Part shown: in pieces, positions 1 through 5,650 of the stretch
Numbering within the stretch: position 1 is the first letter of the stretch
Layout: each line of letters begins with the position of its first letter
Source: Syntrophomonadaceae bacterium
GTDB lineage: Bacteria; Bacillota; Ch66; Ch109
Length of the DNA: 7,624 nucleotides
Reading direction: 5' to 3'
Assembly: GCA_012512295.1 (NCBI GenBank)
Contig: JAAZDI010000047.1
Span: 1 to 7,624, forward strand
Notes under the pieces: generated by a model
Told to the model about the DNA's origin: nothing
The model's input: only the letters and a program-made list of their open reading frames with translations
The model's database searches: none
Made by a program: the position numbers and the translations under genes

Positions 1-225
1 ACTGATAGCGTCAGAGATCTACTTTATAATCTAAGGCCTGTCTCTCTCTCTTCATCAAAGTAACGAACCTTTAAACTCAGACAAATAATCTCGGCAAGAA
101 ATAATTAAAGCCCCACGACAAAGAGTGTCCGAACTCACGCCGGCCGAGATTGCGCAGGACTCATGCGACTATGGTCGATCAGGCAAGAAGCTTTCGCCTT
201 TTATTAAGCGTAGGCGGGAGAGGCC
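1..225. other. Non-coding stretch downstream of the DUF6470 gene, rich in inverted repeats
   Basis: No convincing ORF on either strand. Read on the minus strand, the direction of the upstream gene, it contains several possible hairpins: AGGC/GCCT enclosing GAA/TTC near 183-201, CGAC/GTCG with a 4-base loop near 167-178, and a perfect 9-bp inverted repeat at 87-95 and 143-151. A short TC dinucleotide run lies near 40-51. In Bacillus the gene after yviE is fliW, followed by csrA. Any such gene would begin beyond the left edge, so this stretch could be its leader. I do not recognise a riboswitch class; the conserved core of the c-di-GMP-I aptamer is not visible. Confidence 0.4.
87..151. repeat. 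Perfect 9-bp inverted repeat with a 47-base loop
   Basis: AATCTCGGC at 87-95 is the exact reverse complement of GCCGAGATT at 143-151. The loop contains a smaller GAGT/ACTC pairing. The arms contain GCCGAGAT, which resembles a SigD -10 element (GCCGATAT), but no TAAA-like -35 lies at the right distance on either side. I therefore list it only as a possible RNA or DNA structure. Confidence 0.5.
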
Positions 226-786
226 TTACACTACAGTATCAATCATTTTACCGGTATACTCCAACTGTAGGTAGGGCTTTTGCTTCAGATAGACATTTAC
301 TTGCCCCCAATCCAGTTTCACCTTGACGTTTCCTTTTACATTGTTGACATCAAGCCGGCCCGGTTCCACGTCCACTTTGACTGGGACCCGAGGAACATCA
401 ACCTCTGGGGCTGGCGCAGGTCCCGGAAAAACCAGATTAGACTCTACGTATCTATCAGCGTTCATCCGAGCAATATCGGCTACACTAATATTCTTCTCAA
501 TTGCCCCCAGCATATCACCTTCAGCCGCCCTGCGTCCTATACCCTCCAGGACTGCACTCTTGGCAATGCTTAAAAAATGTTGGGCAATCTGTCGTAAATT
601 TCGGTAACCCAGGGTAGCAAAAAATTCTTGCTGATCGATCTTCAGGGGGACTAATTCATGGTGGATTGATACTTTCGGCAAGCTAGTCTTGACTTCAAAA
701 CGTTGAGGCCTTATTTCCAGGTTGAGAAATGGTTTCTTAATATTAAGTCCTATTTGTCCAAACTGCTGATGTATCCTTAAATCCAT
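226..786 (-). CDS. DUF6470 family protein, YviE-like, flagellar-locus associated
   Basis: Encodes 186 residues, close to the length I recall for Bacillus subtilis YviE (about 190), which lies between flgL and fliW. The function of the family is not established; its conserved placement suggests a role in flagellar assembly or flagellin handling. Recognisable blocks are the N-terminal FGQIGLNIKKP segment, the central SAVLEGIGRRAAEGDML helix and the C-terminal GQVNVYLKQKPYLQLEYTG segment. The product looks soluble, with alternating hydrophobic beta-rich segments and no signal peptide. The frame extends upstream to an ATG at 870. I prefer the ATG at 786 because it is preceded by a GGGG-containing purine stretch and gives the family-like start MDLRIHQQFGQIG; the upstream ATG has no ribosome site and adds an odd Phe-rich leader. 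The calcium-loop gene lies upstream on the same strand, about 210 bases away. Confidence 0.85.
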   Translation of the reverse strand: MDLRIHQQFGQIGLNIKKPFLNLEIRPQRFEVKTSLPKVSIHHELVPLKIDQQEFFATLGYRNLRQIAQHFLSIAKSAVLEGIGRRAAEGDMLGAIEKNISVADIARMNADRYVESNLVFPGPAPAPEVDVPRVPVKVDVEPGRLDVNNVKGNVKVKLDWGQVNVYLKQKPYLQLEYTGKMIDTVV

Positions 787-884
787 AACCTCTGCCCCTG
801 ACTCAAAAAAACTCTGAAAGCTTATAATTCCATTAAAATACCATAATATGTTCATATCGTATAATTGCATAACATAATATATTT

Positions 885-911
885 ATCTCGGTCTAAACCA
901 CACTACTTCTA
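885..911 (-). promoter_or_regulatory. Weak SigD-like promoter candidate for the DUF6470 gene
   Basis: On the minus strand TAGA (908-911) is followed after 15 bases by ACCGAGAT (885-892). The SigD consensus is TAAA-N15-GCCGATAT, so there is one mismatch in the -35 and about two in the -10. Spacing and position fit a leader of about 90 bases before the ATG at 786, but the match is poor and could be chance in AT-rich DNA. Confidence 0.25.
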
Positions 912-997
912 ATAGACATTATCCCGAAAAAATCCTGAAAAGTTACCCCTATCGACCTTAAGTTAATAAACAAAATAAAACCTACTCATTCTCTCGC

Positions 998-2065
998 CTA
1001 TATCGCCAAATCGACCTGCTGCACTGTTCCGACTGTGCCGTTTTCACGGACAAAGATGCCGGCCTTTCGCGCTACCCCCAACAATTGATTGTCTTCGTCT
1101 TTGTAGCTAAAACCGGCCGCCAGATGACCCAGATAAATGGCCCCTACCCCTACTTGGCCTAGGGCCAACAGACAATCTTTTCCCTCGGCATCCTTGGTCC
1201 AAATGCATAACTGCTGGTAGATCGGATCAGATTCGTCTATCCAACCGTTACCGTCAACGTCATATTGACCTAATTCTGCAAACCCATTACCGGTTTTCGG
1301 GCCGAACAATTCACTGCCATTATTGATCACACCGTCGCCATTTCGATCCAGGGCCAAGAAGCCACTGCCTCCTTTGACAAAAGAAATCTGATCCATTAGG
1401 CCATCTGTATCTAAATCAAAACTAAATTTGGTTGTAGTCAGTTCAGCCGCGGCCCCTTTATAGTTAATAATCAAGGGATCAGTTAAAGGAGCATCGCCAG
1501 CCCGTATCGCAATATTGTTTTCCTGCACGAATTGCCGGCTCATGTTCAACTCAGTGGTAAAAACAATCTCTCGGCCGTCAGCAGTCTTAATAATCCCTGA
1601 AGCATTAAAAGACAGTCGTTCACTTTCTCGGTAAGATTCATACCGAGTATACTCCAGTCCCCATCCCAACCGCTGCGGTCCATTCCCGCTGATTTGTCTG
1701 ACTCCCAATTTTAAAGTAGCCGAGTTAGGGTTAATTCTAATTTTCTTCGGCAGAACAAACTTAAATTCCTTCCCGGTAAGTAAACTCAGCATTTTCTGCA
1801 ATACCATAATCCTTTGTTTGTCTTTTTCCGGTAATTCGGCTTCGATATCGATCTCAATCTCTTCCGAATTTTGCTGCAATGCCTCTAAGGCCTCCGGCGA
1901 TAATTCCAAGGTATAATTAGCCGCCACTGGTTGCAAGCTTGATCCCTGCTTCGCCAAATTCGGCTGACCAGGAGCCGTCCAGACTCTTAGTGTCTCGCGT
2001 TTACTGTATTCTCGATAAACGCTTTGCTGACTGGTCATCGAAATAATTGAACTATCAATTTTCAC
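998..2065 (-). CDS. EF-hand-like calcium-loop protein, probable motility-regulon member
   Basis: Encodes 355 residues. The N-terminal half (about 1-210) is not a fold I can name; it has an acidic segment (67-80) and a helix-like stretch (82-97). The C-terminal part carries three DxDxDG-type loops: DLDTDGLMD (217-225), DRNGDGVINNGSE (240-252) and DVDGNGWIDESD (269-280). The phrase LDRNGDGVINNGSELFG is typical of dockerin/VCBS-like and RTX-associated calcium-binding proteins. The protein ends in a GTVGTVQQVDL tail that I recall from hypothetical proteins of flagellated Clostridia and Negativicutes. No signal peptide is visible, so location is uncertain. The start is GTG at 2065, giving MKIDSS; the upstream purine run GGGGGCGG and an abutting AGGA make the ribosome site imperfect, and an ATG nine codons in has no site at all. 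A SigD-type promoter lies about 45 bases upstream. Calcium binding is inferred from the motifs. Confidence 0.85.
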   Translation of the reverse strand: MKIDSSIISMTSQQSVYREYSKRETLRVWTAPGQPNLAKQGSSLQPVAANYTLELSPEALEALQQNSEEIEIDIEAELPEKDKQRIMVLQKMLSLLTGKEFKFVLPKKIRINPNSATLKLGVRQISGNGPQRLGWGLEYTRYESYRESERLSFNASGIIKTADGREIVFTTELNMSRQFVQENNIAIRAGDAPLTDPLIINYKGAAAELTTTKFSFDLDTDGLMDQISFVKGGSGFLALDRNGDGVINNGSELFGPKTGNGFAELGQYDVDGNGWIDESDPIYQQLCIWTKDAEGKDCLLALGQVGVGAIYLGHLAAGFSYKDEDNQLLGVARKAGIFVRENGTVGTVQQVDLAI

Positions 2066-2114
2066 TCCTGACCGCCCCCATTTTTGTATTTTCTATATTT
2101 GCTGATTAATACTA

Positions 2115-2142
2115 ATATCGGAAAAAACTCGTTACATCTTTA
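2115..2142 (-). promoter_or_regulatory. SigD (sigma-28)-type promoter for the calcium-loop gene
   Basis: On the minus strand TAAA (2139-2142) is separated by 16 bases from TCCGATAT (2115-2122). This is one base from the SigD -10 consensus GCCGATAT, with spacing inside the accepted 14-16 range. The predicted transcript start near 2108 leaves a leader of about 43 bases before the GTG at 2065. It lies just beyond the terminator of the neighbouring transporter gene, as expected for an independent transcription unit. Confidence 0.7.
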
Positions 2143-2156
2143 GCTGTGTAAAAATC

Positions 2157-2201
2157 AAAAAAAACAGGGATAGAGCTTTCGTAATTAACGAAGTCTATCC
2201 C
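2157..2201 (-). terminator. Intrinsic terminator of the acetate transporter gene
   Basis: GGGATAGA (2167-2174) pairs perfectly with TCTATCCC (2194-2201). The stem continues through CTTTCGT/ACGAAG with a small bulge and an AT-rich loop. On the minus strand the stem is followed by CTG and eight consecutive T (A-run 2157-2164 on plus). It lies about 120 bases past the transporter stop codon and separates it from the SigD promoter of the next gene. Confidence 0.9.
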
Positions 2202-2319
2202 CGTGTTTAATCAACTATTCGTAATTAGTTAATTTAATGGTAATTCTAAAGGCAGATACTTTTCACAAACTGCAAGGGCAAAAAACCGCTGACATTAATG
2301 GGCTTAAGCACCAATCTTC

Positions 2320-2919
2320 TTAGCCAGTGATAAACGGAGTGGTAGTTGGCAATACAGACTTGCCAAAAGCTGTATTAAGCATCACTGCCGTTGCCAGGTA
2401 TAGACCCATAACTCCGACTAAGAAGAGCATCCAGCCAACAGGAGGAGCATAGACTGCTTTCGGAACCGCAGCCATGTCTATTAAAGCAATCAAAACTAGA
2501 CAAATATCCACGATGACAACCAAGAGGAACATCAATTTGGGACCCTTAAGGTATGCTGGGGTAAATCCGATTAAACCGATTGCACAAGCCATCCAGGCAT
2601 AACCTTCGATTCTTGCGTCCATTGGCATACCATTTTTAGCCAGCAAATACTTGGTCATCAGACTCAAAGCGGTGACGAACATGAAAAAGGCACCAAAGAA
2701 CAAGAATACGCAACCGCCTAAAATAACACCATTCCTTAGTTCAAACATCCCTGCTACATATTGGACCAGTCCGCCGCCGACCATCCAGCAGGCCAGAACC
2801 GGTGCCGCATCGCCAGTTACCCGTCCAGTATACATCGCCCAGAAAGTCCAGCAGGCCATCGCCAGGGCAACCAACCCCGCCGGGGCTGGATTCGCAAATA
2901 CGTGTTCATGATCTGACAT
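2320..2919 (-). CDS. Acetate/succinate uptake transporter, GPR1/FUN34/YaaH (SatP-like) family
   Basis: Encodes 199 residues, near the usual bacterial length (E. coli SatP is 188). The family signature appears as NPAPAGL at residues 10-16, just before the first membrane segment. Six hydrophobic segments are visible, at about 14-30, 40-59, 67-90, 106-119, 127-148 and 161-181. The C-terminal LNTAFGKSVLPTTTPF matches the family's conserved ending (LNEQFGRTVLPIG in SatP, from memory). The family imports monocarboxylates such as acetate, and succinate in E. coli, with protons across the cytoplasmic membrane. The ATG at 2919 is preceded by AGAAGGGGG at good spacing. The gene appears monocistronic: a strong terminator follows and a long gene-free region lies upstream. 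No promoter stands out. It could serve acetate uptake or export in an acetogenic or fermentative metabolism; the substrate is inferred from family. Confidence 0.93.
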   Translation of the reverse strand: MSDHEHVFANPAPAGLVALAMACWTFWAMYTGRVTGDAAPVLACWMVGGGLVQYVAGMFELRNGVILGGCVFLFFGAFFMFVTALSLMTKYLLAKNGMPMDARIEGYAWMACAIGLIGFTPAYLKGPKLMFLLVVIVDICLVLIALIDMAAVPKAVYAPPVGWMLFLVGVMGLYLATAVMLNTAFGKSVLPTTTPFITG

Positions 2920-3571
2920 ATCATAACCCCCTTCTAAATATTTAAAGGATTAATCATTTAATTTTAATTCAGAAGAGACGAAAGATTCAAACAATAAAAT
3001 TCATAATGAAATAAATACAATAATGTTGCCACGCTGCCACTTTCCTAGCAGATTACCCGAGAATCTCTCTCTATTTATCCACCCCCTTCTTTTGTTTGTT
3101 ATTAGTTTGAAGGGACCCCCGGACGAATTCCTACACACTGGCTAACGAGGAGTTAAGAGTTTCGTATTAACTTTAAATGTGTATGATGCAGAATTAATCA
3201 CCAGATTCCATAAGGTACAATTGTCGATTCCTTTAGGACCGGGGCCCCTGCTCCCACCTCCTTTCCTCTCCTTATTAAGCTTCCACTACTTGGGTAATTA
3301 TTGGAGTTCGTATAACGTCTTAATGTTTAAAACGAAGTACCCTTACTATAAATATATATTCGACGCATTCTTTCTAATTCCTCTTATTATTCAAAAAATT
3401 ACGATGATTTTTTTTAAACTCAATATTGCTAATATTAAAAAAGCTTTTCAGAATAGTAGGCTGATGTACTAATACAAAAATTGGCTATTCCCAGCTATTA
3501 GTAAGAATAAAATGAGTTTAAAGAGTTGTACTTCATTTTCAAAATAATCTATCAGGTTGACCCTATAATAA

Positions 3572-3745
3572 CATGCGGGAAAGATAAAAGGCAAGAAATA
3601 TAAAATCCTAAAGAACAACAAAATTCGACAGCAGATAGGCCTTCCGGTGAATTTGGACCGGGAGCAGCGACCGGTCCATCCTAGAATTACCGGGTTGGAA
3701 GCGAGAGGACAGATTGAAGCCGACGCTTTACAGATTGAAAACTGA
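3572..3745 (+). pseudogene. Coding-like fragment with no start codon, possible gene remnant
   Basis: An open frame of 57 codons runs from a TAA at 3569 to a TGA at 3743-3745. It has no ATG, and its only GTG (3647-3649) has no ribosome site. The last 35 or so residues look like genuine protein: PVNLDREQRPVHPRITGL followed by an acidic amphipathic tail that includes QIEADALQIEN. They are richer in G+C than the flanks, while the codons before 3623 are Lys/Asn/Ile-rich and look non-coding. I do not recognise the family. It may be the C-terminal remnant of a decayed gene, a short protein using a rare start codon, or a chance frame. Confidence 0.3.
3654..3678. repeat. 8-bp GC-rich inverted repeat
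   Basis: TGGACCGG (3654-3661) and CCGGTCCA (3671-3678) are perfect reverse complements around a 9-base loop. No T-run follows on either strand, so it is not a standard terminator. It lies inside the coding-like fragment and may be a protein-binding site, an RNA hairpin or coincidental. Confidence 0.5.
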
Positions 3746-3778
3746 TCGGTAATGCTCGAAATATAATATTTGTCTGCT

Positions 3779-4087
3779 TTATATATACCTCAGGAAGTCA
3801 GCAACTGTGCTAAATCGATTTTCGATCCACCAAATTGCCCAATCTTGTCGACTAATTTCCCAAAAAACATCGCTTTCTGGTATCGAATTCTCCTGAATTA
3901 ACTGAAAAACTGTTCGATAAAGTTCATCACCAAATTTACTTACCGAATTTTGGTGACGCCGAGCTATTTCATCGATCAAATCAAGCAAGATCCTGATTCG
4001 TATTTTTTCCGCCACGGCGACTTGGTTGTCTGTACCTTGTAAGGGGGGAAAATCAAAAAAATTAATCATTTCTTCGGCTAACCACAT
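3779..4087 (-). CDS. Hypothetical protein, 102 residues, family not recognised
   Basis: The ATG at 4087 is preceded by GGGAGG at good spacing, which strongly supports translation. The product looks small, soluble and mainly helical: an amphipathic stretch at about 22-45 (VAVAEKIRIRILLDLIDEIA), a helix at about 53-66, and a distinctive C-terminal Trp/aromatic segment, SRQDWAIWWIENRFSTVADFL, at 79-99. No catalytic motif, signal peptide or membrane segment is visible. It is the third gene of an operon, 30 bases after the 78-residue gene. Small proteins of this shape can be immunity or antitoxin proteins, but nothing here identifies it as one. No terminator is evident after its stop. Confidence 0.75.
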   Translation of the reverse strand: MWLAEEMINFFDFPPLQGTDNQVAVAEKIRIRILLDLIDEIARRHQNSVSKFGDELYRTVFQLIQENSIPESDVFWEISRQDWAIWWIENRFSTVADFLRYI

Positions 4088-4117
4088 ATATTCTGCCTCC
4101 CATTTTTGGATTTTATT

Positions 4118-4354
4118 TTAATCGCTTTCGTTATTATTGCATATCGAAAATTTTTCTATATCTCTGATAATCTCATTCGCCGCTTGCTCTTGTGCTTTTG
4201 GAACATACAATTTTATCTCTGCTAGAGGACCAATACTTAGACCATGGACAGTCCCAATGGCTTCCCTAATCTTGATGACGGAAATTCCAGCCTGTTTAAG
4301 TACATCCTCAAGAAAGAGGTCTTCTGGAGGATATACTGTGATTAAATGAACCAT
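4118..4354 (-). CDS. Small DUF2007-like protein, 78 residues
   Basis: The layout matches small DUF2007-type proteins: an initial strand (HLITVYPPED), a helix (LFLEDVLKQAGI), strands in the middle, then a final strand (EIKLYVPKA) and helix (QEQAANEIIRDIEKF). DUF2007 members are described as putative signal-transducing or PII-like small domains, usually of unknown ligand; assignment here is by pattern only. The ATG at 4354 has GAGGAAAG directly upstream, with rather short spacing. The gene begins six bases after the stop of the acetyltransferase gene, so the two are co-transcribed and probably translationally coupled. The C-terminal tail (CNNNESD) is polar and looks disordered. Confidence 0.75.
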   Translation of the reverse strand: MVHLITVYPPEDLFLEDVLKQAGISVIKIREAIGTVHGLSIGPLAEIKLYVPKAQEQAANEIIRDIEKFSICNNNESD

Positions 4355-4360
4355 CTTTCC

Positions 4361-4744
4361 TCAATCCCCAAAATTAAAATATCCTTCAGCCTGAATATTC
4401 GATGTTCTCTTCACATAAAAACCGTTCACCGTGTAGAATTCAATTAATCCATTCAAATCTACCCCTCGATAAACAGGGATTATATTTACAAAAATCGGAA
4501 CCGCTGGGTTTTGCTTGATTAAATAATTAAGCATCGCGCTGCCAGCACCCTGGCGTCTACAATCAGGCTTTACATATAAATCTTCAATCCGTACACAGTA
4601 ATCGTATTCAGGGCCAGTGAATTGTAGCCTACCAATTTCTTGATTTTCTTGATTAAAGCAGGTTATTTGGCTTGCCTCCCAGGGTTTAACCTCGTTATGG
4701 CACACCTTAAAATAATACGCATCCGTTAACATATCGTTAAGCAC
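4361..4744 (-). CDS. GNAT-family N-acetyltransferase
   Basis: Encodes 127 residues from the GTG at 4744. The acetyl-CoA binding motif A is clear: strand VRIEDLYVKP (51-60) followed by RRQGAGSAM (63-71), matching the R/Q-x-x-G-x-G/A pyrophosphate loop. A C-terminal block GLIEFYTVNGFY (99-110) fits the family's helix-4/strand-6 region. GNAT enzymes move an acetyl group from acetyl-CoA to an amine; the substrate cannot be read from sequence. The frame stays open upstream to a TTG at 4762. I prefer GTG because GGGAGG lies exactly five bases before it and the predicted transcript start is only about seven bases before the TTG. First gene of the operon with the 78- and 102-residue proteins. Confidence 0.88.
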   Translation of the reverse strand: MLNDMLTDAYYFKVCHNEVKPWEASQITCFNQENQEIGRLQFTGPEYDYCVRIEDLYVKPDCRRQGAGSAMLNYLIKQNPAVPIFVNIIPVYRGVDLNGLIEFYTVNGFYVKRTSNIQAEGYFNFGD

Positions 4745-4749
4745 ATCTA

Positions 4750-4755
4750 CCTCCC
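4750..4755 (-). promoter_or_regulatory. Ribosome binding site that decides the acetyltransferase start
   Basis: GGGAGG on the minus strand, five bases before the GTG at 4744. It would lie inside the coding region if translation began at the upstream TTG (4762), so it argues for the shorter protein. Confidence 0.75.
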
Positions 4756-4775
4756 GAAACAATATCTTTTAGATG

Positions 4776-4804
4776 ATATTATCCTAGACTAATAAAGGCG
4801 TCAA
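4776..4804 (-). promoter_or_regulatory. SigA-type promoter of the acetyltransferase operon
   Basis: On the minus strand TTGACG (4799-4804) and TAATAT (4776-4781) are separated by exactly 17 bases, each one base from consensus. The expected transcript start near 4769 leaves a leader of about 25 bases before the GTG at 4744. The -35 hexamer sits inside the first of three direct repeats, a position where a bound regulator would block polymerase. Confidence 0.78.
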
Positions 4805-4827
4805 TACAGTCAATACAAGTGAATACA
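4800..4827. repeat. Three direct repeats of 9 bp overlapping the operon -35, possible operator
   Basis: GTCAATACA at 4800-4808, the same at 4809-4817, and GTGAATACA at 4819-4827: two perfect copies and one with a single change, phased at 9-10 bases, close to one helical turn. They overlap and extend upstream of the -35 of the minus-strand promoter and also lie in the region shared with the divergent TerC-family gene. This is a plausible tandem operator; a chance product of a duplicated -35 is also possible. Confidence 0.55.
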
Positions 4828-4933
4828 GCCCTAGCTCGAAGGTCTGTTGCATAGCATTATGAATATAATTCTAGAGAGAAATCGGAACGACGCTAAGAAA
4901 GGAGTTGGCATCAAGTTAACGCAAGCAACAAAT

Positions 4934-4938
4934 AGGAG
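4934..4938 (+). promoter_or_regulatory. Ribosome binding site that decides the TerC-family start
   Basis: AGGAG nine bases before the TTG at 4948. An earlier in-frame TTG at 4939 directly abuts this site and cannot use it. A second, unpaired copy of AGGAGTTG begins about 34 bases upstream (near 4900) and opens only a very short frame. Confidence 0.7.
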
Positions 4939-4947
4939 TTGTTTATT

Positions 4948-5643
4948 TTGACTGGTACCGAAACAATTGTTGCCCTGTTTAGCATTGTCGTGATAGACCT
5001 GGTATTAGGAGGCGATAATGCAATAGTCATTGCCTTGGCGGCTAAATCGCTTCCACCGGAACAACGAAAGACCGCCATTATCTGGGGAACATTAGGGGCA
5101 GTAGGGGTCCGAGTTTCCTTAACCGCTGTAGCCCTCTATCTATTAAGCATACCGTTGTTACAATTTGTCGGGGGATTAATGCTTGTCTGGATAGCGTTTA
5201 AGCTGTTGTTAAACGATAATCAAAACGGGACCAACAAAGCCGGCGGAATAAAATCCGGTAAGAATATACTGGATGCCGTTAAAATTATCATTTTGGCTGA
5301 TCTCTTGATGGGGATTGATAATGTCATTGCGATAGCGGGAGCAGCCCGCGGCAGCATATTTATGGTTATGTTTGGGCTGGCAATTAGCATTCCGATAATT
5401 GTCTGGGGAAGCACCTTTATTTTGCGATTGATGGAAAGATTTCCATTTATCATTTACCTTGGGGGCGGAGTATTAGCCTGGACCGCCGGCCAGATGATCG
5501 CCGAAGATCCAATTATTTTACGTGAAGCAGGCTATTTCATTCCCTGCTTCGAGATTATCGTCCCGGTCATCACGTTAATCCTGGTCCTTTCTCTCGGCTA
5601 CTATCTAAAACAAAAAAACCTAATCAGAAAAAACATTAAATAA
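4948..5643 (+). CDS. TerC/YjbE-family integral membrane protein
   Basis: Encodes 231 residues from the TTG at 4948, of the length and arrangement of the YjbE subgroup of TerC proteins. The two family signatures are present as an internal duplication: GGDNAIVIALAA (21-32) and GIDNVIAIAGAA (122-133), each with the Asp-Asn pair thought to line a metal path in the membrane, and further membrane Asp residues at 17 and 118. Seven hydrophobic segments fit the family topology, with a polar loop at about 89-108. TerC relatives in Bacillus (YjbE, YkoY, MeeF/MeeY) export manganese and help metallate secreted enzymes, so a metal-export role is likely here, but it is inferred. I could not find a yybP-ykoY manganese riboswitch in the short upstream region. 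A TATAAT at 4864-4869 could be the -10, but no good -35 accompanies it. It is divergent from the acetyltransferase operon and converges on the glycosyltransferase gene. Confidence 0.9.
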   Translation: MTGTETIVALFSIVVIDLVLGGDNAIVIALAAKSLPPEQRKTAIIWGTLGAVGVRVSLTAVALYLLSIPLLQFVGGLMLVWIAFKLLLNDNQNGTNKAGGIKSGKNILDAVKIIILADLLMGIDNVIAIAGAARGSIFMVMFGLAISIPIIVWGSTFILRLMERFPFIIYLGGGVLAWTAGQMIAEDPIILREAGYFIPCFEIIVPVITLILVLSLGYYLKQKNLIRKNIK

Positions 5644-5650
5644 ATTTAAG

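Larger units (their letters stand above)
2920..3778. other. Long intergenic region without a convincing intact gene
   Basis: About 860 bases between two minus-strand genes. A 97-codon plus-strand frame (3179-3472) exists, but its GTG start lacks a ribosome site and its translation is low-complexity Tyr/Phe/Ile/Lys-rich, so I treat it as chance. Visible content: a second AGAAGGGGGT on the minus strand near 3081-3090, copying the ribosome site of the transporter gene but opening only a three-codon frame; a pyrimidine tract at 3244-3272 whose minus strand contains AGGAGGTG without a usable start; an 8-bp inverted repeat at 3654-3678; and a coding-like fragment ending at 3745. The left part may hold the transporter's promoter and leader, but I could not assign elements. 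Confidence 0.6.

Noticed and set aside
88..95. GCCGAGAT on the minus strand as a SigD -10 element
   Set aside because: The bases 14-16 upstream read GGGG-like rather than TAAA, so the promoter has no -35.
280..607. Two overlapping plus-strand frames opposite the DUF6470 gene
   Set aside because: Antisense shadows; the minus-strand frame has a recognisable family match and the plus frames do not.
2651..2911. Plus-strand frame opposite the acetate transporter
   Set aside because: Shadow of a membrane protein gene whose signature motif is on the minus strand.
3022..3052. Sigma-54-like GG/GC elements upstream of the transporter on the minus strand
   Set aside because: TGGCAGCGTGGCAA has the GG and GC dinucleotides about three bases too close for a -24/-12 promoter.
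3244..3272. AGGAGGTG on the minus strand as the ribosome site of a hidden gene
   Set aside because: No start codon at proper distance; the only overlapping GTG opens a 19-codon frame without recognisable features.
3179..3472. 97-codon plus-strand frame in the intergenic gap
   Set aside because: GTG start with no ribosome site, low-complexity Tyr/Phe/Ile/Lys-rich translation in AT-rich DNA, no recognisable domain.
4137..4349. Plus-strand frame opposite the DUF2007-like gene
   Set aside because: No ribosome site and antisense to a gene with operon spacing and a family-like pattern.
4763..4938. Possible yybP-ykoY manganese riboswitch before the TerC-family gene
   Set aside because: Conserved aptamer blocks are not visible and the space is shared with the divergent promoter.
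5220..5453. Minus-strand frame inside the TerC-family gene
   Set aside because: Antisense to the second conserved TerC motif; no independent support.
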